NCBI RefSeq assembly: GCF_019175365.1
Contig: NZ_CP059572.1
Location: 5,456,001-5,520,000 of the forward strand
Source: Actinomadura graeca
GTDB lineage: Bacteria; Actinomycetota; Actinomycetes; Streptosporangiales; Streptosporangiaceae
DNA: 64,000 nucleotides
Direction of reading: 5' to 3'
Positions within the stretch are counted from its first letter, which is position 1. Every line of letters starts with the position of its first letter. The notes under the pieces are model-generated. The model was not told the origin of the DNA and ran no database searches. It saw only the letters and a program-made list of their open reading frames with translations. Of the stretch, positions 1-7,229 are shown in pieces. A program made the position numbers and the translations under genes.

Positions 1-285
1 GTCGCCGAGCGGCTCGGGCCGGACGCGGCGTTCCCCCGCTACCCCGAGTCCGGCGGGCGGGTCAAGACGTCCGCCGCCTGGCTGATCGACCGCGCCGGCT
101 TCGCCAAGGGCCACGCGCTGGGCCCGGCGCGGATCTCGACCAAGCACACCCTGGCGCTCACCAACCCGGGCGGTGCGAGGACGGCCGACCTGCTCGCCCT
201 CGCCCGCGAGGTCCGCGCCGGGGTGCGCGAGGCGTTCGGGGTCGAGCTGGTGAACGAGCCGGTCCTCATCGGCGTCGCCCTCTGA
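1..285 (+). CDS. murB: UDP-N-acetylenolpyruvoylglucosamine reductase, C-terminal part
   Basis: The frame is open from the window edge and ends in TGA at 283-285, leaving 94 residues of the C-terminus. The text matches the MurB C-terminal domain: a K-x-S-A-A-W-L-I helix, then G-F-x-K-G and the family motif ISTKHTLALTNPGG, closing with a short helix and V-L-I-G-V. MurB reduces enolpyruvyl-UDP-GlcNAc to UDP-MurNAc with NADPH and FAD in the cytosol, an early peptidoglycan step. The FAD domain lies upstream of the window. murB beside an adenosine deaminase, aspC and secE is the Streptomyces order. The cut is only the window edge. Confidence 0.9.
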   Translation, partial: VAERLGPDAAFPRYPESGGRVKTSAAWLIDRAGFAKGHALGPARISTKHTLALTNPGGARTADLLALAREVRAGVREAFGVELVNEPVLIGVAL

Positions 286-317
286 ACGGCGCATTCGCGC
301 CCGGTTGGTAGTGTGGG

Positions 318-470
318 CGTCGTCGAGGGGGAGTAGTCCCAATCGCGTGATCGACACGCTGGCGCCGCGTGAGGCGCCCGGTCGCGCGGGCCTCGGGCCA
401 GGGCGGCGCCCGGTCTTCGAGGCGGACGAGACCTTCGGCCCGGCAGTCGTGCCGGGCCGAGGTCGTGTGC
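318..470 (+). promoter_or_regulatory. yybP-ykoY manganese riboswitch
   Basis: The 5' leader of the GDT1-type gene carries the hallmarks of the yybP-ykoY family: GGGGGAGTAG at 327-336, then a GATCGACACGCTGG segment, and a distal arm in which ACGAGACCTTCGG pairs with CCGAGGTCGTG (about 426-467) around a CCGGC/GCCGG hairpin. The family is known to bind Mn2+ and to control exporters of the GDT1/MntP/MneA kind. It ends about 50 nt before the GTG start at 521. No U-run terminator is visible, so control may act on translation. The exact ends are approximate. Confidence 0.8.
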
Positions 471-520
471 CCGTATCCGGCGCTCCCGCCCTTCGCCCGG
501 CCTCCGAGCGAGAGGGACCC

Positions 521-1102
521 GTGTACGCCTTCATCATCAGCCTGGCCGTGATCTTCGTGGCCGAGCTCGGCGACAAGAGCCAGCTCATGGCCATGACCTT
601 CGCGACCCGCTTCCGCGCCCTGCCCGTCCTGATCGGGATCACGGCGGCGACGGCGCTCGTCCACCTGGCGAGCGTCGGCCTCGGCGCCGCGCTCGGCGCC
701 GCCATCCCCACCGGTCCGATCTCGATCCTCGCCGGGCTGGCGTTCCTCGGGTTCGCGCTGTGGACGCTGCGCGGGGACGAGCTAGACGAGAAGGACCGCG
801 ACAAGGCCAGGCGCGCCACGGGTTCGGCGATTTTGGCGGTCGGGGTGGCGTTCTTCCTGGCCGAGCTGGGCGACAAGACGATGCTCGCGACCGTCACGCT
901 GGCCGCCGACCACGGTGGTCTCGCCGCGCTGACCGGTGTCTGGGCGGGCTCGACCATCGGGATGGTCGCCGCGGACGGCCTCGCCATCATCGCCGGGCAG
1001 ATGCTCGGCAAGCGGCTCCCCGAACGGGTCATCACCTACGGCGCGGCGGCCGGTTTCGCGATCTTCGGCGTCCTGCTCCTCATCGAGGGCATCACCGCCT
1101 GA
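521..1102 (+). CDS. GDT1/TMEM165-family Mn2+ exporter
   Basis: This 193-residue, strongly hydrophobic protein has the two UPF0016/GDT1 signature copies E-L-G-D-K-S and E-L-G-D-K-T, about 95 residues apart, each at the start of a three-helix half: the usual inverted-repeat fold with roughly six membrane segments. The family transports Mn2+ (and in eukaryotes Ca2+). Export is inferred here from the yybP-ykoY leader. The GTG at 521 is chosen because GAGAGGGA lies just upstream and the riboswitch occupies the open frame before it. It starts YAFIISLAVIFVAELGDKS, typical of actinobacterial members. Confidence 0.88.
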   Translation: MYAFIISLAVIFVAELGDKSQLMAMTFATRFRALPVLIGITAATALVHLASVGLGAALGAAIPTGPISILAGLAFLGFALWTLRGDELDEKDRDKARRATGSAILAVGVAFFLAELGDKTMLATVTLAADHGGLAALTGVWAGSTIGMVAADGLAIIAGQMLGKRLPERVITYGAAAGFAIFGVLLLIEGITA

Positions 1103-1183
1103 CCGCCTCACAGCCGGGCCGTCCTGACCGCCTCACGCCTGACCGCCTGACCGCCTGGCCGCCTGGCCGCCGTCGGCGCGGCG
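1103..1183. repeat. Degenerate 10-bp CTGACCGCCT repeats between convergent genes
   Basis: The short gap between the convergent exporter and deaminase genes is built from imperfect copies of CTGACCGCCT and CTGGCCGCCT, several directly adjacent. There is no gene and no clear hairpin. Slippage in GC-rich DNA is the simplest explanation. Confidence 0.6.
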
Positions 1184-2305
1184 CTACGTGCCGACCCAGG
1201 CGTCGACGCCGGACAGGAGCCGGGCGCGGACGTCGCCGGGGGCGGCGGACGCGCGGATCGACTGGCGGGCGAGGTCGGCGAGCTCGGCGTCGCCGAAGCC
1301 GTGCTCGGTGCGGACGAGGTCGTACTGGCGGGCCAGCCGCGACCCGAACAGCAGCGGGTCGTCGGCGCCGAGCGCGATGGACGCGCCCGCCTCGTACAGG
1401 CGGCGGACCGGGACGTCCGCGGCCGTCGCCGCCACCCCGAGGCCCACGTTGGAGGTGGGGCAGACCTCCAGCGTCACGCCGCGGTCCACGATCATCTCGA
1501 TGAGGCGGGGATCCTCCACCGCGCGGACGCCGTGGCCGATGCGATCGGCGCCGAGGGCCTCCAGGCACTCCCGGACGCTCGCCGGGCCGAGCAGCTCACC
1601 GCCGTGCGGGTCCGACAGGAGCCCGCCGCGCCTGGCGATCCGGAACGCGCCCTCGAAGTCGTAGGCCCGTCCGCGCCGCTCGTCGTTCGACAGCCCGAAC
1701 CCCACCACGCCCTGGCCGGCGTACCGGACGGCCAGCCGCGCGAGCGTCTTGGCGTCCAGCGGGTGCCGCGTCCGGTTCGCCGCGACGATCAGCCCGATGC
1801 CGACGCCGGTCGCCTCCGACGCCTGGCGCGCCGCGTCCAGGATCAGCTCCACGGTCGGGGTGAGCCCGCCGAACCGCGCGGCGTACCCGCCGGGGTCCAC
1901 CTGGATCTCCAGCCAGCCCGATCCCTCGGCCGCCTCGTCCTCGGCGGTCTCGCGCAGCAGCCGCCGCAGGTCGTCCGGTTCCCGCAGGACGGACCGGGCG
2001 ATGTCGTACAGCCGCTGGAACCGGAACCACCCCCGCTCGTCGGTCGCGTGGAGCCGGGGCGGCCAGTCCTCCACAAGGGCGTCCGGCAGGTGCACGCCGT
2101 GCTGCGCGGCCAGTTCGACGAGCGTCGAATGCCGCATCGATCCGGTGAAGTGCAGGTGCAGGTGCGCCTTGGGGAGCAGGGCCACGTCCGGGCGGGTGGT
2201 GCGGGACGACGCGCGGGCGCCGTTCTGGCGGACCGGCGCGGAAGGTTCCTGGGCCGGGCGGGGTGACACGGTACGGGCCTCCATGGACGTATGTTGCCGG
2301 ATCAT
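1184..2305 (-). CDS. Adenosine deaminase-like amidohydrolase
   Basis: 373 residues, about the size of the adenosine/AMP deaminase family. The metal-binding start motif reads P-K-A-H-L-H-L-H-F-T-G (residues 45-55; zinc ligands probably H50 and H52). Later come S-D-P-H-G-G-E, D-R-I-G-H-G, E-V-C-P-T-S-N and L-G-A-D-D-P-L. These differ from textbook ADA (PKAELHVHLDG, HAGE, STDDP) but keep the catalytic His/Glu and Asp pair. The long N-terminal tail of about 40 residues looks disordered. The ATG is supported by AGGGGAG 4 nt upstream. The substrate could be adenosine or a related nucleoside such as aminodeoxyfutalosine; sequence alone does not decide. Confidence 0.82.
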   Translation of the reverse strand: MIRQHTSMEARTVSPRPAQEPSAPVRQNGARASSRTTRPDVALLPKAHLHLHFTGSMRHSTLVELAAQHGVHLPDALVEDWPPRLHATDERGWFRFQRLYDIARSVLREPDDLRRLLRETAEDEAAEGSGWLEIQVDPGGYAARFGGLTPTVELILDAARQASEATGVGIGLIVAANRTRHPLDAKTLARLAVRYAGQGVVGFGLSNDERRGRAYDFEGAFRIARRGGLLSDPHGGELLGPASVRECLEALGADRIGHGVRAVEDPRLIEMIVDRGVTLEVCPTSNVGLGVAATAADVPVRRLYEAGASIALGADDPLLFGSRLARQYDLVRTEHGFGDAELADLARQSIRASAAPGDVRARLLSGVDAWVGT

Positions 2306-2598
2306 GCTCTCCCCTGGACTCCCGCCCCACCAGGATCACCTGACCGGACTACCCGCCATGGCACACGACGACCATGGTTCCCATGGGCAGGACGGCCCCG
2401 GGGTCTAGGCGCAGGGCGGCCATGTGCCTATACGCACGACGGCCATGCCTATGCGCAGTGGGGCTGTGATGCCCCTGGGAGGGCGGACGTGGTGTCCATG
2501 GGCATGCCCGGAAAAACTTTGGAATCGCGTGCAACCCCTCTCCGTGGTCGTGCGTATACGAGGGGCGCAAGAGACATACGGGCAGAGAGGGATACACG
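2306..2598. other. Divergent regulatory gap between deaminase and ECF module
   Basis: No gene is seen in these 293 bases. They hold the start of the minus-strand deaminase, an ECF-type promoter for the rightward module, and a 12-bp inverted repeat: TATACGCACGAC at 2429-2440 and its exact complement GTCGTGCGTATA at 2547-2558, the second copy overlapping the -10 element. Confidence 0.6.
2531..2557 (+). promoter_or_regulatory. ECF-type (SigE-family) promoter
   Basis: GCAACC at 2531-2536 and CGTAT at 2553-2557 are separated by 16 nt. This fits promoters read by SigE-type ECF sigma factors (-35 near GCAACC/GGAAC, -10 near CGT). It lies 41 nt before the ATG of an exported protein whose gene is followed by a SigE-family sigma gene, so autoregulation is a reasonable inference. 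No start-site data are available. Confidence 0.6.
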
Positions 2599-3642
2599 AT
2601 GATCACGCTGAAGGCCGCCCTGATCGCGGCGTCCGCCGTCGGTACCGTGGCCGTGGGCGGCGGCGCGACGTGGGCGATGACCGGCTCCCACCAGGACGCG
2701 GGCCTCCAGTCTGAGAACTCCAAGACCGCGGCCGTCCGGCACCTGAAGGACGTCGCGCCCAGCGCCGCCCCGACCTGCCTCCCGGCGAAGCCCGCCCTGC
2801 CGGGCAAGCCCGGCCTGCCGAAGACGAAGCTGCCCGACATCAGGCCGCCCCACGGCGGGCTCCCGGACGCGGGGCTCCCGAAGACGCCCGGTTCCGGGGT
2901 CCCGGGCGCGAAGCTGCCCGAGGGCGGGCTGCCCGGCGGCGCCGCGAAGCCGGACCTGCCCAAGGGCGCGCCCACGGTCAAGGCGCCGAAGCCCGGCGTC
3001 CACGGGGACACCCCGGCGGTGCCGCCGTCGCTCCCGGGCGGGCAGCCGAACCTGCCCGGCGCACCGAACGTCCCCAACGTCCCCGCGAAGCCGGGCGTCC
3101 CGGGCAAGCCGGGCGTCCCCGCGAAGCTGCCCACCTGCCTGCCGGACATCAAGCACCTCCCGAAGGGCGCGCCGTCGAAGGCCCCGTCCGTGCCCGTCCC
3201 CGCCAAGCCCGGCCTGCCCGCGGTCCCCGCGCTCGACTGCTCCAAGCTCCCGCCCGCCGTCACGATCGGCGGCCCGGCGGAGAAGGCCGTCATCCTCACC
3301 CGGGGCCTCCACCACGTCTCCACCACCCGCGGCTCGAAGGCGCTGGAGAAGAAGCACATCTGCGCCGTCACGCAGAAGTGGACCGGCAAGGCCGGCCAGT
3401 GGCTCACCGTGGAACGCCTGAAGACCCCCGCCGGGCTGTCGCAGAATGAGCTGCGCAAGGCGCTGGCCCTGCCCGGGGGCGGCGCGCCCGTCACCGTGGC
3501 GGGGGTGGCCGGCTGGCAGGGGCCCGGCGGCAACGGCGTCCTGCTGTTCGACCCGAGCGGCTACTCCCTGTTCGTCAACGGCAGTCCCGTCCTCGCCGGT
3601 GGCCTCCAGGACGTGGCCGCCGCGCTTCGGCAGGCCCGGTAG
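2599..3642 (+). CDS. Exported Pro/Gly-rich protein of an ECF sigma module
   Basis: 347 residues, not a named family. Residues 1-27 look like a signal peptide or anchor (charged start, then an Ala/Gly/Val core). Residues about 58-215 are a Pro-Gly-Lys-Leu linker with many G-L-P-K and K-P-G-V-P-G units. The last 110 residues form a compact domain with two Cys outside the linker (in L-D-C-S and H-I-C-A), a W-L-T-V-E strand and a G-W-Q-G-P-G-G turn. That domain resembles the C-terminal domain of the protein encoded at 4233-4979. GAGAGGGA precedes the ATG. It is the first gene behind the ECF promoter, so it is a likely product of that regulon, perhaps a wall-spanning sensor or decoy. Confidence 0.75.
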   Translation: MITLKAALIAASAVGTVAVGGGATWAMTGSHQDAGLQSENSKTAAVRHLKDVAPSAAPTCLPAKPALPGKPGLPKTKLPDIRPPHGGLPDAGLPKTPGSGVPGAKLPEGGLPGGAAKPDLPKGAPTVKAPKPGVHGDTPAVPPSLPGGQPNLPGAPNVPNVPAKPGVPGKPGVPAKLPTCLPDIKHLPKGAPSKAPSVPVPAKPGLPAVPALDCSKLPPAVTIGGPAEKAVILTRGLHHVSTTRGSKALEKKHICAVTQKWTGKAGQWLTVERLKTPAGLSQNELRKALALPGGGAPVTVAGVAGWQGPGGNGVLLFDPSGYSLFVNGSPVLAGGLQDVAAALRQAR

Positions 3643-3719
3643 GACCGCGGACGGGCGGCTCCGGCGCGGGGGCCGCCCGTCCCCGGAAGGCGTATCCGAT
3701 CTCAGCCGGACGGAGCACA

Positions 3720-4229
3720 GTGGGCCGTCGAGACGACAGGTCGTTCGTGGAGTTCGTGACGGCGCGCGGCAACGCGCTGCTGCGCACGGCGTCGCTGCTC
3801 TGCGGCGCCCATCAGGACGCCGAGGACATGCTGCAGACCGCGCTGGAGAAGGCGTACCGGCACTGGGGCCGCCTGGACGCCGACACCGACCCCGAGCCCT
3901 ACGTCCGCCGGATCCTGGTCAACCTCGTGATCAGCCGGTCCCGGCGGTGGAAGGTGCTCAGGGAGATCCAGATGGCGAGGTTGCCCGAGACCCCGGCGGC
4001 CTCGTCCGACCATGCCGTGGAGCTACGGGGGACGCTCATGAACGAACTGCGCAAACTGGGACCGCGTCAGCGCGCCGTCCTCGTCCTGCGCTTCTGGGAG
4101 GACCTCTCGGAGGCGGAGACCGCGCAGGCTCTCGGCTGTTCCGTCGGAACGGTCAAGAGCCAGGCATCCCGGGGGCTCGCCAGGCTCCGGGAACGCCTCG
4201 ACAAGAGCCTGGCGCCACTGGGGAGCTGA
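3720..4229 (+). CDS. SigE-family ECF RNA polymerase sigma factor
   Basis: 169 residues with only regions sigma2 and sigma4, the ECF layout. Sigma2 holds the D-A-E-D-M-L-Q-T-A-L core-binding helix (about residues 32-42) and the A-Y-R-H-W segment. Sigma4 holds L-G-P-R-Q-R-A-V-L-V-L-R-F-W-E-D-L-S and the recognition helix C-S-V-G-T-V-K-S-Q-A-S-R-G-L-A-R-L. The R-F-W-E-D and A-S-R-G-L wording is typical of the actinobacterial SigE subfamily. The GTG at 3720 has GGACGGAG upstream. The stop lies 3 nt before the next ATG, so sigma factor and membrane partner are translationally coupled. Confidence 0.93.
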   Translation: MGRRDDRSFVEFVTARGNALLRTASLLCGAHQDAEDMLQTALEKAYRHWGRLDADTDPEPYVRRILVNLVISRSRRWKVLREIQMARLPETPAASSDHAVELRGTLMNELRKLGPRQRAVLVLRFWEDLSEAETAQALGCSVGTVKSQASRGLARLRERLDKSLAPLGS

Positions 4230-4232
4230 GCG

Positions 4233-4979
4233 ATGGACCTGGAGAGTGAACTGCGGAAGGCCATGGCGGAGCAGGTGGCCGGGGCCGCCGCGCCGCCGTC
4301 GCTCGCCGCCGACGTCCGGCGCCGCCACCGGCGCCGGGTGGCGCGGATCCGCACCACGATGGGCGCGGCCGGGGCGTCCGTCGTCGCCATCGCCCTGGTG
4401 CCCGCCTACCAGACGTTCCGGGCCGCACCCGCCGGGGCGCCCGAGAACGCGGCGCCGTCCAACAGCGTTTCCATGTACCGGCAGCCGGAGCCACCGCCCG
4501 CCCCGGAGGTCCCCGTCTCCCCACCGGCGGGGAGGCCCGGGGCGGGCAGGTCGCACGGCGCGGCGGGCGGCACCCCGCCCGGAGCGCCCGGCGGGCACCC
4601 GTCCAAGCCCGGTGTCCCCGGCCTTCCGAAGCCGCCCGGCTGGGTGACCTACCTGCCCGGTGGCCTCACGGCGCACGCCCCCTGCGCGATGAAGGGCGGC
4701 GCCGAGCGCAGGACGACCGTCTGCGAGTGGCGCGGCACCGGCGGCTGGGTGGAGATCACGCTCGTGCGGGGGACGGGGTTCGGCCTCGGCGACCTGCCGC
4801 CGGTGCGCGGCGTCCCCGGCCGCGCGTCCGTCCGGGGGACGCCCGCCATCATCGGGGACGGGCCCGGCTCGGGACGGCAGATCGCCTGGCTGGCGCGGCC
4901 CGGCGTCGGGGCGGTCGTCCGGGCCGGCGGGGGAGCCGAGGACCGGCTGATGCGTATCGCCGAGGGTGTCCGCCCTTAG
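4233..4979 (+). CDS. Putative membrane anti-sigma partner of the SigE-family factor
   Basis: 248 residues. The cytosolic N-terminus (about 1-42) starts M-D-L-E-S-E-L-R-K-A-M-A-E and has a V-R-R-R-H-R-R-R-V basic patch, followed by one membrane segment (about 43-62), a Pro-rich linker with K-P-G-V-P-G-L-P-K-P, and a C-terminal domain with two Cys (C-A-M-K and C-E-W-R). No zinc anti-sigma H-x3-C-x2-C motif is present, so it is not a ZAS-type anti-sigma. The role is inferred from coupling to the sigma gene and from topology. The linker and outer domain echo those of the exported protein at 2599-3642. Confidence 0.68.
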   Translation: MDLESELRKAMAEQVAGAAAPPSLAADVRRRHRRRVARIRTTMGAAGASVVAIALVPAYQTFRAAPAGAPENAAPSNSVSMYRQPEPPPAPEVPVSPPAGRPGAGRSHGAAGGTPPGAPGGHPSKPGVPGLPKPPGWVTYLPGGLTAHAPCAMKGGAERRTTVCEWRGTGGWVEITLVRGTGFGLGDLPPVRGVPGRASVRGTPAIIGDGPGSGRQIAWLARPGVGAVVRAGGGAEDRLMRIAEGVRP

Positions 4980-5003
4980 GGCGCCCGAGGCGACTCCCCG
5001 CTC

Positions 5004-5055
5004 CGGCGGGGGCGTCCCGCGGCGGAAGAGGGGCCGCGGCGGGACACCCCCGCCG
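5004..5055. terminator. Hairpin between convergent genes
   Basis: CGGCGGGGGCGTCCCGC (5004-5020) pairs with GCGGGACACCCCCGCCG (5039-5055) with one mismatch. It lies 25 nt after the anti-sigma gene. No U-run follows, as is common for terminators in high-GC actinobacteria. Confidence 0.65.
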
Positions 5056-5094
5056 AAGCAGAACCGGACGGGGTGCCAGGCTCGTCCGGACGCG

Positions 5095-5132
5095 GACCGG
5101 CCCCGGTGCACTGGGGTGCGCCGGGGCCGGTC
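5095..5132. terminator. Bidirectional terminator hairpin
   Basis: A 17-bp stem (5095-5111 with 5116-5132, one T-G wobble) is closed by a 4-nt TGGG loop. It sits midway between the convergent anti-sigma and aspC stops and can serve both strands. Confidence 0.7.
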
Positions 5133-5173
5133 GCCGCTTCCGCGGCACGTGGAACGGTGATCGTGCGGGACGT

Positions 5174-5233
5174 ACGGACGGTGATCGCACGGACGGTGAG
5201 CGCGCGGACGGCGGACGTCCGGACGGTGATCGC
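5174..5233. repeat. Four imperfect 15-bp tandem repeats
   Basis: Units of the type ACGGACGGTGATCGC start at 5174, 5189, 5204 and 5219; the third is the most diverged. They sit just past the aspC stop, outside any convincing gene, with weaker matches up to about 5150. Confidence 0.7.
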
Positions 5234-5241
5234 CCGGGTGG

Positions 5242-6453
5242 TCAGGTCGCCTCGCCCAGCAGCTTGCCGACGCGGGACACGCCCTCGACGAGGTCGTCGT
5301 CGCCCAGCGCGTACGAGAGGCGGAAGTAGCCGGGCGTGCCGAACGCCTCGCCCGGCACCAGCGCCACCTCGGCCTCCTCCAGGATCAGCGACGCCAGCTC
5401 CACCGACGTCTGCGGGCGCTTGCCGCGGATCTCCCGGCCGAGCAGCCCCTTGACCGACGGGTAGGCGTAGAACGCGCCCTGCGGCTCGGGGCACACGATG
5501 CCGGGGATCTCGTTCAGCATCCGGACCATCGTCTGCCGGCGCCGGTCGAACGCCGTGCGCATCTCCGCCACCGCCGACAGGTCGCCGGTCACCGCCGCGA
5601 GCGCCGCCGCCTGCGACACGTTCGCCACGTTGGACGTCGCGTGCGACTGGAGGTTCGCCGCGGCCTTCACCACGTCCGCCGGGCCGATCATCCAGCCCAC
5701 CCGCCAGCCGGTCATCGCGTACGTCTTGGCCACGCCGTTCAGGACGATCGTCCGGTCGGCCAGCTCCGGCACCACGACCGGCAGGGAGTGGAACCCGGCG
5801 TCCCCGTAGACCAGGTGCTCGTAGATCTCGTCCGTGATCACCCAGAGGCCGTGCCCGTCGGCCCAGCGGCCGATCGCCTCGATCTCGTCCCGGCCGTACA
5901 CCGCGCCCGTCGGGTTGGACGGCGAGACGAACAGCAGCACCTTCGTCCGGTCGGTGCGGGCGGCCTCCAGCTGCTCCACGCCCACCTTGTAGCCGGTCGT
6001 CTCGTCCGCGACGACGTCGACGGGCACGCCGCCCGCCAGCTTGATCGACTCGGGGTAGGTCGTCCAGTACGGCGTCGGGACGATCACCTCGTCGCCCGGG
6101 TCGAGCAGGGTCGCGAACGCCTCGTACACCGCCTGCTTGCCGCCGTTGGTCACCAGGACCCGCGACGCCTCCACCGTGTACCCGGAGTCGCGCTCGGTCT
6201 TCTCGGCGATGGCGGCGCGCAGCTCGGGCAGGCCCCCGGCGGGCGTGTACTTGTGGAACCGCGGCACGCGGCAGGCGGTCACCGCGGCCTCGACGATGTA
6301 GCCGGGCGTCGGGAAGTCGGGCTCGCCCGCGCCGAACCCGATGACCGGGCGGCCCGCCGCCTTCAGCGCCTTGGCCTTGGCGTCGACGGCCAGCGTGGCG
6401 GACTCGGAGATGGCGGCGATGCGCTGGGAGATGCGAGGACGGTCGATGCTCAT
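5242..6453 (-). CDS. aspC: Aspartate aminotransferase, PLP-dependent class I
   Basis: 403 residues, a full-length fold-type I aminotransferase. Visible motifs are G-F-G-A-G-E-P-D-F (substrate arm), T-N-G-G-K-Q-A-V-Y (phosphate cup), [15 protein letters not shown] and the PLP lysine K243 in [15 protein letters not shown]. It moves the amino group between aspartate and 2-oxoglutarate in the cytosol. AGGGAT stands before the ATG. The position next to tRNA-Trp and secE matches aspC in Streptomyces. Some class members also act on aromatic substrates or prephenate, which cannot be excluded. Confidence 0.92.
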   Translation of the reverse strand: MSIDRPRISQRIAAISESATLAVDAKAKALKAAGRPVIGFGAGEPDFPTPGYIVEAAVTACRVPRFHKYTPAGGLPELRAAIAEKTERDSGYTVEASRVLVTNGGKQAVYEAFATLLDPGDEVIVPTPYWTTYPESIKLAGGVPVDVVADETTGYKVGVEQLEAARTDRTKVLLFVSPSNPTGAVYGRDEIEAIGRWADGHGLWVITDEIYEHLVYGDAGFHSLPVVVPELADRTIVLNGVAKTYAMTGWRVGWMIGPADVVKAAANLQSHATSNVANVSQAAALAAVTGDLSAVAEMRTAFDRRRQTMVRMLNEIPGIVCPEPQGAFYAYPSVKGLLGREIRGKRPQTSVELASLILEEAEVALVPGEAFGTPGYFRLSYALGDDDLVEGVSRVGKLLGEAT

Positions 6454-6554
6454 ATCCCTATCGTTACAGACGCCGGTCCATGCCCCAGGCCATGGAGCGG
6501 ACCCGGCCGGACGGCGCGCCGCCTTCCGACGCGCGATGATCTACGGCGGTCTGG

Positions 6555-6584
6555 TTCGACGCGGGGGCCTCCGAGACGTAGACT
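6555..6584 (+). promoter_or_regulatory. Candidate sigma70-type promoter before tRNA-Trp
   Basis: TTCGAC (6555-6560) and TAGACT (6579-6584) are spaced by 18 nt, about 125 nt before the tRNA. A second -10-like TACGAT lies at 6664-6669 without a good -35. Inference from consensus only. Confidence 0.45.
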
Positions 6585-6710
6585 CACCGTCCTAGTAGCG
6601 CCCACCGGGATACGCGGCTGTCCGCGCATGGACGTCCGTGGCAGGCCGTAAGCTGGTGAGCGGTACGATCCTGGTCCCGTGGCCGGGCGTTCCCCGTAGC
6701 CGGGGAACGA

Positions 6711-6783
6711 AGGGCAGTGGCTCAATTGGTAGAGCTCCGGTCTCCAAAACCGGCGGTTGGGGGTTCGAGTCCCTCCTGCCCTG
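6711..6783 (+). tRNA. trnW: tRNA-Trp (anticodon CCA)
   Basis: A 73-nt cloverleaf. The acceptor AGGGCAG (6711-6717) pairs with CTGCCCT (6776-6782) and the discriminator is G6783. The anticodon stem CCGGT/ACCGG flanks the loop CTCCAAA with anticodon CCA at 6744-6746. The T-loop reads GTTCGAGTC. The CCA end is not encoded. tRNA-Trp directly before secE-nusG is the conserved actinobacterial order. Confidence 0.97.
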
Positions 6784-6858
6784 CGAGGTGCGGTGCTCGC
6801 ACCGTGCCGTCCGCGCCGCGGCGGTCGCCGTGGCACCCCGTGGCACGGGCACGCGCGA

Positions 6859-6875
6859 CAACCACAGAGTGGTTG
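6859..6875. promoter_or_regulatory. Perfect inverted repeat in the secE leader
   Basis: CAACCAC and GTGGTTG are separated by 3 nt, between tRNA-Trp and the secE ribosome site. It could be a small hairpin at the tRNA 3' trailer or an operator; nothing else distinguishes these. Confidence 0.5.
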
Positions 6876-6903
6876 GCACACGACCTATGAGGTGAACGGC
6901 GCA

Positions 6904-7152
6904 ATGGCGACTGAGACGCGCGGCGAGGCCGCGGAGAAGGACGAAGGCAAGGGCAAGCCGACGCGCAAGCGCACCGGCCCCGCACTCTTCGTGCGCCAGG
7001 TCGTCGCCGAGCTGCGCAAGGTCATCTGGCCCACGCGCCGCGAGCTCGTCACCTACACGACCGTGTCACTGGTGTTCGTGCTGGTGATGGTCGGGATCGT
7101 GTCCGGCGTCGACTGGGGGCTGCAGAAGGGCATCTACCAGATCTTCGGCTGA
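6904..7152 (+). CDS. secE: Protein translocase subunit SecE
   Basis: 82 residues: a charged N-terminus of about 30 residues, then the conserved amphipathic stretch [13 protein letters not shown] and one membrane helix (about 49-68), the short single-span SecE of Gram-positives. It clamps SecY in the translocon. The ATG at 6904 is chosen over an in-frame GTG at 6892 because GAGGTGA (6889-6895) sits 8 nt before it. nusG follows after 77 nt. Confidence 0.95.
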   Translation: MATETRGEAAEKDEGKGKPTRKRTGPALFVRQVVAELRKVIWPTRRELVTYTTVSLVFVLVMVGIVSGVDWGLQKGIYQIFG

Positions 7153-7229
7153 GCCCCGGCCCGCCGGAGCGGCCACCGCCGCCCCGGAGCACGTCCAACA
7201 CCGCAGACCGTACGAGAGAAAGAGTCATC

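Noticed and set aside
305-520. N-terminal extension of the GDT1 protein from GTG 305
   Set aside because: The extension overlaps the riboswitch, has no membrane or family features, and a good ribosome site precedes GTG 521.
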